Notes under the pieces: model-generated
The model's database searches: none
What the model was told of the DNA's origin: nothing
Seen by the model: the letters and a program-made list of their open reading frames with translations, nothing else
Assembly: GCA_032209605.1 (NCBI GenBank)
Contig: JASFXZ010000145.1
Location: 1 to 64,000 of the forward strand
Direction of reading: 5' to 3'
DNA: 64,000 nt
Origin: Mactromeris polynyma
Taxonomy: Eukaryota; Mollusca; Bivalvia; Venerida; Mactridae
Position numbers and translations under genes: made by a program
In this document: in pieces, positions 35,988-46,833 of the stretch
How positions within the stretch are numbered: the stretch's first letter is position 1
How the letters are laid out: every line of letters starts with the position of its first letter

Positions 35988-38900
35988 GTGAAAAAATTTC
36001 ATTTTTCTGAAAAAAAATATTTCTCTCCGATTTTGCTCATTTTCTCAGGACTTAAAGACCTACCTACTCCGTCGACAAAAATATCTTCAGCTATGCAATT
36101 TATCCATTTCAGAGTCAGTCAGAGCCAGTCAGAGTCAGTCAGAGTCAGTCATAGTCAGTCAGGGGCCAGCATAAGCCGTAAATTTAGATGCAAGTATACA
36201 CACATATATATATTTCAATAGTTGGCATCAAGACGAACAAAATGATGTATTACTTGACATATTTACGTGAAAACAAAATTTTCGCTAAAAATCGAAATCG
36301 CGTACAGGTCTTGACCTGTGAAAAAATTTCATTTTTCTGAAAAAAAATATTTCTCTCCGATTTTGCTCATTTTCTCAGGACTTAAAGACCTACCTACTCC
36401 GTCGACAAAAATGTCTTCAGCTATGCAATATATCCATTTCAGAGTCAGTCAGAGCCAGTCAGAGCCAGTCAGAGTCAGTCAGAGTCAGTCAGAGTCAGTC
36501 ATAGTCAGTCAGGGGCAGCATAAGCCGTAAATTTAGATGCAAGTATACACATATATATATATTTCAATAGTTGGCATCAAGACGAACAAAATGATGTATT
36601 ACTTGACATATTTACGTGAAAACAAAATTTTCGCTAAAAATCGAAATCGCGTACAGGTCTTGACCTGTGATAGAATTTCATTTTTCTGAAAAAAAATATT
36701 TCTCTCCGATTTTGCTCATTTTCTCAGGACTTAAAGACCTACCTACTCCGTCGACAAAAATGTCTTCAGCTATGCAATATATCCATTTCAGAGTCAGTCA
36801 GAGCCAGTCAGAGCCAGTCAGAGTCAGTCAGAGTCAGTCAGAGTCATTCATAGTCAGTCAGGGGCAGCATAAGCCGTAAATTTAGATGCAAGTATACACA
36901 TATATATATATTTCAATAGTTGGCATCAAGACGAACAAAATGATGCATTACTTGACATATTTACGTGAAAACAAAATTTTCGCTTAAAATCGAAATCGCG
37001 TACAGGTCTTGACCTGTGATAGAATTTCATTTTTCTGAAAAAAAATATTTCTCTCCGATTTTGCTCATTTTCTCAGGACTTAAAGACCTACCTACTCCGT
37101 CGACAAAAATATCTTCAGCTATGCAATTTATCCATTTCAGAGTCAGTCAGAGCCAGTCAGAGTCAGTCAGAGTCAGTCATAGTCAGTCAGGGGCAGCATA
37201 AGCCGTAAATTTAGATGCAAGTATACACACATATATATATTTCAATAGTTGGCATCAAGACGAACAAAATGATGTATTACTTGACATATTTACGTGAAAA
37301 CAAAATTTTCGCTAAAAATCGAAATCGCGTACAGGTCTTGACCTGTGATAGAATTTCATTTTTCTGAAAAAAAATATTTCTCTCCGATTTTGCTCATTTT
37401 CTCAGGACTTAAAGACCTACCTACTCCGTCGACAAAAATGTCTTCAGCTATGCAATATATCCATTTCAGAGTCAGTCAGAGCCAGTCAGAGCCAGTCAGG
37501 GTCAGTCAGAGTCAGTCAGAGTCAGTCATAGTCAGTCAGGGGCAGCATAAGCCGTAAATTTAGATGCAAGTATACACATATATATATATTTCAATAGTTG
37601 GCATCAAGACGAACAAAATGATGTATTACTTGACATATTTACGTGAAAACAAAATTTTCGCTAAAAATCGAAATCGCGTACAGGTCTTGACCTGTGATAG
37701 AATTTCATTTTTCTGAAAAAAAATATTTCTCTCCGATTTTGCTCATTTTCTCAGGACTTAAAGACCTACCTACTCCGTCGACAAAAATGTCTTCAGCTAT
37801 GCAATATATCCATTTCAGAGTCAGTCAGAGCCAGTCAGAGCCAGTCAGAGTCAGTCAGAGTCAGTCAGGGGCAGCATAAGCCGTAAATTTAGATGCAAGT
37901 ATACACACATATATATATTTCAATAGTTGGCATCAAGACGAACAAAATGATGTATTACTTGACATATTAACGTGAAAACAAAATTTTCGCTAAAAATCGA
38001 AATCGCGTACAGGTCTTGACCTGTGAAAAAATTTCATTTTTCTGAAAAAAAATATTTCTCTCCGATTTTGCTCATTTTCTCAGGACTTAAAGACCTACCT
38101 ACTCCGTCGACAAAAATATCTTCAGCTATGCAATTTATCCATTTCAGAGTCAGTCAGAGCCAGTCAGAGTCAGTCAGAGTCAGTCATAGTCAGTCAGGGG
38201 CCAGCATAAGCCGTAAATTTAGATGCAAGTATACACACATATATATATTTCAATAGTTGGCATCAAGACGAACAAAATGATGTATTACTAGACATATTTA
38301 CGTGAAAACAAAATTTTCGCTAAAAATCGAAATCGCGTACAGGTCTTGACCTGTGAAAAAATTTCATTTTTCTGAAAAAAAATATTTCTCTCCGATTTTG
38401 CTCATTTTCTCAGGACTTAAAGACCTACCTACTCCGTCGACAAAAATGTCTTCAGCTATGCAATATATCCATTTCAGAGTCAGTCAGAGCCAGTCAGAGC
38501 CAGTCAGAGTCAGTCAGAGTCAGTCAGAGTCAGTCATAGTCAGTCAGGGGCAGCATAAGCCGTAAATTTAGATGCAAGTATACACATATATATATATTTC
38601 AATAGTTGGCATCAAGACGAACAAAATGATGTATTACTTGACATATTTACGTGAAAACAAAATTTTCGCTAAAAATCGAAATCGCGTACAGGTCTTGACC
38701 TGTGATAGAATTTCATTTTTCTGAAAACAAATATTTCTCTCCGATTTTGCTCATTTTCTCAGGACTTAAAGACCTACCTACTCCGTCGACAAAAATGTCT
38801 TCAGCTATGCAATATATCCATTTCAGAGTCAGTCAGAGCCAGTCAGAGCCAGTCAGAGTCAGTCAGAGTCAGTCAGAGTCAGTCATAGTCAGTCAGGGGC

Positions 38901-40417
38901 AGCATAAGCCGTAAATTTAGATGCAAGTATACACATATATATATATTTCAATAGTTGGCATCAAGACGAACAAAATGATGTATTACTTGACATATTTACG
39001 TGAAAACAAAATTTTCGCTAAAAATCGAAATCGCGTACAGGTTTTGACCTGTGATAGAATTTCATTTTTCTGAAAAAAAATATTTCTCTCCGATTTTGCT
39101 CATTTTCTCAGGACTTAAAGACCTACCTACTCCGTCGACAAAAATGTCTTCAGCTATGCAATATATCCATTTCAGAGTCAGTCAGAGCCAGTCAGAGCCA
39201 GTCAGAGTCAGTCAGAGTCAGTCAGAGTCATTCATAGTCAGTCAGGGGCAGCATAAGCCGTAAATTTAGATGCAAGTATACACATATATATATATTTCAA
39301 TAGTTGGCATCAAGACGAACAAAATGATGCATTACTTGACATATTTACGTGAAAAACAAAATTTTCGCTTAAAATCGAAATCGCGTACAGGTCTTGACCT
39401 GTGATAGAATTTCATTTTTCTGAAAAAAAATATTTCTCTCCGATTTTGCTCATTTTCTCAGGACTTAAAGACCTACCTACTCCGTCGACAAAAATATCTT
39501 CAGCTATGCAATTTATCCATTTCAGAGTCAGTCAGAGCCAGTCAGAGTCAGTCAGAGTCAGTCATAGTCAGTCAGGGGCAGCATAAGCCGTAAATTTAGA
39601 TGCAAGTATACACACATATATATATTTCAATAGTTGGCATCAAGACGAACAAAATGATGTATTACTTGACATATTTACGTGAAAACAAAATTTTCGCTAA
39701 AAATCGAAATCGCGTACAGGTCTTGACCTGTGATAGAATTTCATTTTTCTGAAAAAAAATATTTCTCTCCGATTTTGCTCATTTTCTCAGGACTTAAAGA
39801 CCTACCTACTCCGTCGACAAAAATGTCTTCAGCTATGCAATATATCCATTTCAGAGTCAGTCAGAGCCAGTCAGAGCCAGTCAGGGTCAGTCAGAGTCAG
39901 TCAGAGTCAGTCATAGTCAGTCAGGGGCAGCATAAGCCGTAAATTTAGATGCAAGTATACACATATATATATATTTCAATAGTTGGCATCAAGACGAACA
40001 AAATGATGTATTACTTGACATATTTACGTGAAAACAAAATTTTCGCTAAAAATCGAAATCGCGTACAGGTCTTGACCTGTGATAGAATTTCATTTTTCTG
40101 TTCTGAAAACAAATATTTCTCTCCGATTTTGCTCATTTCTCAGGACTTAAAGACCTACCTACTCCGTCGACAAAAATGTCTTCAGCTATGCAATATATCC
40201 ATTTCAGAGTCAGTCAGAGCCAGTCAGAGCCAGTCAGAGTCAGTCAGAGTCAGTCAGGGCATGCATAAGCCGTAAATTTTAGATGCAAGTATACCACACA
40301 TATATATATTTCAATAGTTGGCATCAAGGACGAACTAAAATGATGTATTACTTGACATATTAACGTGAAAACAAAATTTCGCTAAAAATCGAAATCGCGT
40401 ACAGGTCTTGACCTGTG
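35988..40417 (+). repeat. higher-order repeat in type A: 6-unit and 7-unit blocks
   Basis: Units marked by GGGGCCAGCATAAGCC begin at 35988, 38023 and about 40418. The first interval has six units (2035 bp). The second has seven: one extra ~349 bp unit lies between the first units and the one carrying the GAGTCATTCATAG variant (36842 and 39228). Confidence 0.8.
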
Positions 40418-41408
40418 AAAAAATTTCATTTTTCTGAAAAAAATATTTCTCTCCGATTTTGCTCATTTTCTCAGGACTTAAAGACACTACCTACTCGTCG
40501 ACAAAAATATCTTCAGCTATGCAATTTATCCATTCAGAGTCAGTCAGAGCCAGTCAGAGTCAGTCAGAGTCAGTCATAGTCAGTCAGGGGCCAGCATAAG
40601 CCGTAAATTTAGATGCAAGGTATACACACATATATATATTTCAATAGTTGGCATCAAGACGAACAAAATGATGTATTACTAGACAATATTTACGTGAAAA
40701 CAAAATTTTCGCTAAAAATCGAATCGCGTACAGGTCTTGACCTGTGAAAAAATTTCATTTTCTGAAAAAAATATTTCTCTCGATTTTGCTCATTTTTCTC
40801 AGGACTTAAAGACCTACCTACTCTCCGTCGACCAAAAAATGTCTTCAGCTATGCAATATATCCATTTCAGATGTCAGTCAGAGCAAGTCAGAGCCAGTCA
40901 GAGTCAGTCAGAGTCAGTCAGAGTCAGTCATAGTCAGTCAGGGGCAGCATAAGCCGTAAATTTAGATGCAAGTATACACATATATATATATTTCAATAGT
41001 TGGCATCAAGACGAACAAAATGATGTATTACTAGACATATTTACGTGAAAACAAAATTTTCGCTAAAAAACGAAATCGCGTACATGTCTTGACCTGTGAA
41101 AAAATTTCATTTTTCTGAAAAAAAATATTTCTCTCCGATTTTGCTCATTTTCTCAGGACTTAAAGACCTACCTACTCCGTCGACCAAAATGTCTTCAGCT
41201 ATGCAATATATCCATTTCAGAGTCAGTCAGAGCCAGTCAGAGCCAGTCAGAGTCAGTCAGAGTCAGTCAGAGTCAGTCAGAGTCAGTCAGAGTCAGTCAG
41301 AGTCTGTCAGAGTCAGTCAGAGTCTATCAGAGTCAGAAGAGTCTGTCAGAGTCAGTCAGAGTCTGTCAGAGTCAGTCAGAGTCTGTCAGAGTCAGGTCAG
41401 AGTCAGTC

Positions 41409-44400
41409 AGAGTCACCATAAGCCGTAGATTTAGTTGAAAGTATACATATATATATATATTTCAATAGTGTTCATCAAGACGAACAAATATGATGTATTA
41501 CTTGACATATTTACGTAAAAAAAAATTTCAGCTAAAATCAAAATCGCGTACAGGTCTTGACCTGTGATAGAATTTCATTTTTCGGAAAAAAATATTTCTC
41601 TCCAATTTTGCTCAATTTTTCAGGACTTAAAGACTTACCCTACCCCATAGACGGAAAATGTCTTCAAGCTTTGCAATATATCCATTTTAAATGTTTTCCC
41701 GAGGTTTTCGCAAAAATCACGTAAGTTATGAGAATTTCTATCTTCGAAAAAGAAATGTCTCTCCGATTAACCTAGAGTCAGTCAGAGTCAGTCAGAGTCA
41801 GTCAGAGTCTGTCAGAGTCAGTCAGAGTCTGTCCAGAGTCAGTCAGAGTCTGTCAGAGTCAGTCAGAGTCTGTCAGAGTCAGTCAGAGTCAAGTCAGTGT
41901 CTGTCAGAGTCAGTCAGAGTCAGTCAGAGTCAGACAGAGTCAGACAGAGTCAGTCAGAGTCACCATAAGCCGTTAGATTTAGTTGAAAGTATACATATAT
42001 ATTATATTATCAATAGTGTTCATCAAGACGAACAAAATGATGTATTACTTGACATATTTACGTAAAAAAAATTTCAGCTAAAATCAAAATCGCGTACAGG
42101 TCTTGACCTGTGATTAGAATTTCATTTTTCGGAAAAAAATATTTCTCTCACAATTTTGCTCATTTTTTCAGGACTTAAAGACTTACCTACCCCATCGACG
42201 AAAATGTCTTCAGCTTTGCAATATATCCATTTTAAATGTTTCCCGAGGTTTTCGCAAAAATCACGTAAGTTATGAGAATTTCTATCTTCGAAAAAAGAAA
42301 TGTCTACTCCGATTAACCCTAGAGTCAGTCAGAGTCAGTCAGAGTCAGTCAGAGTCAGTCAGAGTCTGTCAGAGTCAGTCAGAGTCTATCAGAGTCAGTC
42401 AGAGTCTGTCAGAGGTCAGTCAGAGTCTGTCAGAGTCAGTCAGAGTCTGTCAGAGTCAGTCAGAGTCAGTCAGAGTCACCATAAGCCGTAGATTTAGTTG
42501 AAAGTATACATATATATATATATTTCAATAGTGTTCATCAAGACGAACAAAATGATGTATTACTTGACATATTTACGTAAAAAAAAATTTCAGCTAAAAA
42601 TCAAAATCGCGTACAGGTCTTGACCCTGTGATAGAATTTCATTTTCGGAAAAAATATTTTCTCTCCAATTTTGCTCAATTTTTTCAGGACTTAAAGACTT
42701 ACCTACCCCATCGACGAAAATGTCCTTCAGCTTTGCAATATATCCATTTTAAATGTTTCCCGAGGTTATTCGCAAAAATCACGTAAGTTATGAGAATTTC
42801 TATCTTCGAAAAAAGAAATGTCCTCTCGATTAACCTAGAGTCAGTCAGAGTCAGTCAGAGTCAGTCAGAGTCAGTCAGAGTCAGTCAGAGTTTGTCAGAG
42901 TCAGTCAGAGTCTGTCAGAGTCAGTCAGAGTCAGTCAGGTCTGTCAGAGTCAGTCAGAGTCTGTCAGAGTCAGTCAGAGTCAGTCAGTGTCTGTCAGAGT
43001 CAGTCAGAGTCAGACAGAGTCAGTCAGAGTCACCATAAGCCGTAGATTTAGTTTGAAGTATACATATATATATATATTTCAATAGTGTTCATCAAGACGA
43101 ACAAATGATGTATTACTTGACATATTTACGTTAAAAAAAATTTCAGCTAAAATCAAAATCGCGTACAGGTCTTGACCTGTGATAGAATTTCATTTTTCGG
43201 AAAAAATATTTCTCTCCAATTGTGCTCATTTTTTCAGGACTTAAAGACTTACCTACCCCATCGACGAAAATGTCCTTCAGCTTTGCAATATATCCATTTT
43301 AAATGTTTCCCGAGTTTTCGCAAAAATCACGTAAGTTATGAGAATTTCTATCTTCGAAAAAAGAAATGTCTCTCCGATAACCTAGAGTCAGTCAAGAGTC
43401 AGTCAGAGTCAGTCAGAGTCTGTCAGAGTCAGTCAGAGTCTGTCAGAGTCAGTCAGAGTCTGTCAGAGTCAGTCAGAGTCTGTCAGAGTCAGTCAGAGTC
43501 TGGTCAGAGTCAGTCAGAGTCAGTCAGTGTCTGTCAGAGTCAGTCAGAGTCAGACAGAGTCAGTCAGAGTCACCATAAGACGTAGATTTAGTTGAAAGTA
43601 TACTATATATATATATTTCAATAGTGTTCATCAAGACGAACAAAATGATGTATTACTTGACATATTTACGTCCCCACCCAAAAAAAAAAAATTTCAGCTA
43701 AAATCAAAAATCGCGTACAGGTCTTGACCTGTGATAGAATTTCAATTTTTCGAGGAAAAAAATATTTCTCTCCAATTTTGCTCATTTTTTCAGGACTTAA
43801 AGATCTTACCTACCCACATCGACGAATAATGTCTTCAGCCTGTGTTGCAATATATCCATTTTAAATGTTTCCCGAGGTTTTCGCAAAAATCACGTAAGTT
43901 ATGAGAATTTCTAATCTTCGAAAACAGAAATGTCTCTCGATTAACCTAGAGTCAGTCAGAGTCAGTCAGAGTCAAGTCAGTGTTTCTGTCAGAGTCTGTC
44001 AGAGTCAGTCAGAGTCTGTCAGAGTCAGTCAGAGTCTGTCAGAGTCAGTCAGAGTCTGTCAGAGTCAGTCAGAGTCAGTCAGTGTCTGTCAGAGTCAGTC
44101 AGAGAGTCAGACAGAGTCAGTCAGAGTCAACATAATGCCGTAGATTTAGTTGAAAGTATACATATATACTATATATTTCAATAGTGTTCATCAAGACGAA
44201 CAAAATGATGTATTACTTGACATATTTACGTAAAAACAAATTTCAGCTAAAAAATCAAAATCGCGTACATGGTGTCTTGACCTGTGATAGAATTTCATTT
44301 TTAGGAAAAAAATATTTCTCTCCAATTTTGCTCAATTTTTCAGGACTTAAAGACTTACCTACCCTCATAGACGAAATGTCTTCAGCTTTGGCAATATATC

Positions 44401-46633
44401 CATTTTAAATGTTTCCCTGAGGTTTTCGCAAAAATCACGTAAGTTAATGAGAATTTCTATCTTCGAAAAAAAGAAATGTCTCTCCGATTAACCTAGAGTC
44501 AGTCAGAGTCAGTCAGAGTCAGTCAGAGTCTGTCAGAGTCAGTCAGAGTCTGTCAGAGTCAGTCAGAGTCTGTCAGAGTCAGTCAGAGTCTGTCAGAGTC
44601 AGTCAGAGTCAGTCAGTGTCTGTCAGAGTCCAGTCAGAGTCAAGTCAGAGTCAGACAGAGTCAGACAGAGTCAGTCAGAGTCACCATAAGCCGTAGATTT
44701 AGTTGAAAAGTATACATATATATATATATTTTCAATAGTGTTCATCAAGACGAACAAAATGATGGTATTACTTGACATATTTACGTAAAAAAAAATTTCA
44801 GCTAAAAATCAAAATCGCGTACAGGTCTTGACCTGTGATAGAATTTCATTTTTCGGAAAAAAATATTTCTCTCCAATTTTGCTCATTTTTTCAGGACTTA
44901 AAGACTTACCTACCCCATCGACGAAAATGTCTTCAGCTTTGCAATTTATCCATTTTAAATGTTTCCCGAGGTTTTCGCAAAATCACGTAAGTTATGAGAA
45001 TTTCTATCTTCGAAAAAAGAAATGTCTCTCCGATTAAACCTAGAGTCAGTCAGAGTCAGTCAGAGTCAGTCAGAGTCAGTCAGAGTCCTGTCAGAGTGCA
45101 GTCAGAGTCTATCAGAGTCAGAATAGAGTCTGTCAGAGTCAGTCAGAGTCTGTCAGAGTCAGTCAGAGTCGTCAGAGTCAGTCAGAGTCAGTCAGATGTC
45201 ACCATAAGCCGTAGATTTAGTTGAAAGTATACATATATATATATATTTTCAATAGTGTTCATCAAGGACGAACAAAATGATGTATTACTTGACATGATTT
45301 ACGTAAAAAAAATTTCAGCTAAAATCAAAATCGCGTACAGGTCTTGACCTGTGATAGGAATTTCATTTTTCTGGAAAAAATATTTCTCTCCAAATTTGCT
45401 CATTTTTTCAGGACTTAAAGACTTACCTACCCCATCGACGAAAATGGTCTTCAGCTTTGCAATATATCCATTTTAAATGTTTCCCGAGGTTTCTGCAAAA
45501 TCACGTAAGTTATGAGAATTTCTATCTTCGAAAAAAAGAAATGTCTCTCGATTAACCTAGAGTCAGTCAGAGTCAAGTCAGAGTCAGTCAGAGTCAGTCA
45601 GAGTCTGTCTAGAGTCAGTCAGAGTCTGTCAGAGTCAGTCAGAGTCTAGTCAGAGTCAGTCCAGAGTCTGTCAGAGTCAGTCAGAGTCAGTCAGTGTCTG
45701 TCAGAGTCAGTCAGAGTCAGACAGAGTCAGTCAGGAGTCACCATAAGCCGTAGATTTAGTTGAAAGTATACATATATATATATATTTTCAATAGTGTTCA
45801 TCAAGACGAACAAAATGATGTATTACTTGACATATTTAGGTAAAAAAAAAATTTCAGCTAAAATCAAAATCGCGTACAGGTCTTGACCTGTGATAGAATT
45901 TCATTTTTCGGAAAAAATATTTCTTTCCAATTTTGCTCATTTTTTCAGGACTTAAAAACTTACCTACCCTATCGACGAAAATGTCTTCAGCTTTGGCAAT
46001 ATATCCATTTTAAATGTTTCCCGAGGTTTTCGCAAAAATCACGTAAGTTATGAGAATTTCTATCTTCGAAAAAAGAAATGTCTCTCCTGATTAACCTAGA
46101 GTCAGTCAGAGTCAAGTCAGAGTCAGTCAGTGTCTGTCAGAGTCTGTCAGAGTCAGTCAGAGTCTGTCAGAGTCAGTCAGAAGTCTGTCAGAGTCAGTCA
46201 GAGTCAGTCAGTGTCTGTCAGAGTCAGTCAGAGTCAGACAGAGTCAGTCAGAGTCACCATAAGCCGATAGATTTAGTTGAAAGTATACATATATATTATA
46301 TATTTCAATAGTGTTCATCAAGACGAACAAAATGATGTATTACTTGACATATTTAGGTATAAAAAAAATTTCAGCTAAAAATCAAAATCGCGTACAGGTC
46401 TTGACCTGTGATAGAATTTCATTTTTCGGAAAAAAAATATTTCTTTCAAATTTTGCTCATTTTTTCAGGACTTAAAAACTTACCTACCCTATCGACGAAA
46501 ATGTCTTCAGCTTTGCAATATATCCATTTTAAATGTTTCCCGAGGTTTTTCGCAAAAATCACGTAAGTTATGAGAATTTCTATCTTCGAAAAAATGAAAT
46601 GTCTCTCCGATTAACCTAGAGTCAGTCAGAGTC
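41409..46633 (+). repeat. satellite type B, ~9-10 units of about 515-560 bp
   Basis: Same backbone as type A, with CACCATAAGCCGTAGATTTA, CATCAAGACGAACAAAATGA and CGCGTACAGGTCTTGACCTG. It also carries an AAATGTTTCCCGAGGTTTTC and CACGTAAGTTATGAGAATTT segment that A lacks. The minisatellite is longer and alternates as AGAGTCAGTCAGAGTCTGTC. Unit junctions lie near 41409, 41966, 42479, 43032, 43573, 44131, 44686, 45203, 45744 and 46257. Many one-base indels separate units, far more than in type A or C. Confidence 0.93.
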
Positions 46634-46833
46634 NNNNNNNNNNNNNNNNNNNNNNNNNNNNNNNNNNNNNNNNNNNNNNNNNNNNNNNNNNNNNNNNNNN
46701 NNNNNNNNNNNNNNNNNNNNNNNNNNNNNNNNNNNNNNNNNNNNNNNNNNNNNNNNNNNNNNNNNNNNNNNNNNNNNNNNNNNNNNNNNNNNNNNNNNNN
46801 NNNNNNNNNNNNNNNNNNNNNNNNNNNNNNNNN
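46634..46833. other. assembly gap, 200 N
   Basis: Exactly 200 N between type B and type C satellite. A round number is a scaffolding placeholder, not a measured length. Confidence 0.99.

Larger units (their letters stand above)
22030..41408 (+). repeat. satellite type A, ~57 units of about 329-349 bp
   Basis: Each unit has a (AGAGTCAGTC)n tract, GGGGCAGCATAAGCCG, an AT-rich TATACACATATATATA, GGCATCAAGACGAACAAAAT, CGCGTACAGGTCTTGACCTG, a TTTTCTGAAAAAAAATATTT stretch and AATGTCTTCAGCTATGCAAT. Unit lengths differ mostly by whole 10 bp minisatellite repeats (329, 338-339, 349). Most lengths are not multiples of three and no frame crosses units, so short open frames here are incidental. Units are ~95% or more alike by eye. 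Confidence 0.97.

Noticed and set aside
22238..41428. Dozens of similar 61-113 codon open frames rich in VSQSQSESVRV, looking like a repeat-protein family
   Set aside because: They restart in every satellite unit, are made of the AGTC minisatellite, and unit lengths are mostly not multiples of three. No frame crosses units and no promoter or splice pattern fits. They are satellite by-products.
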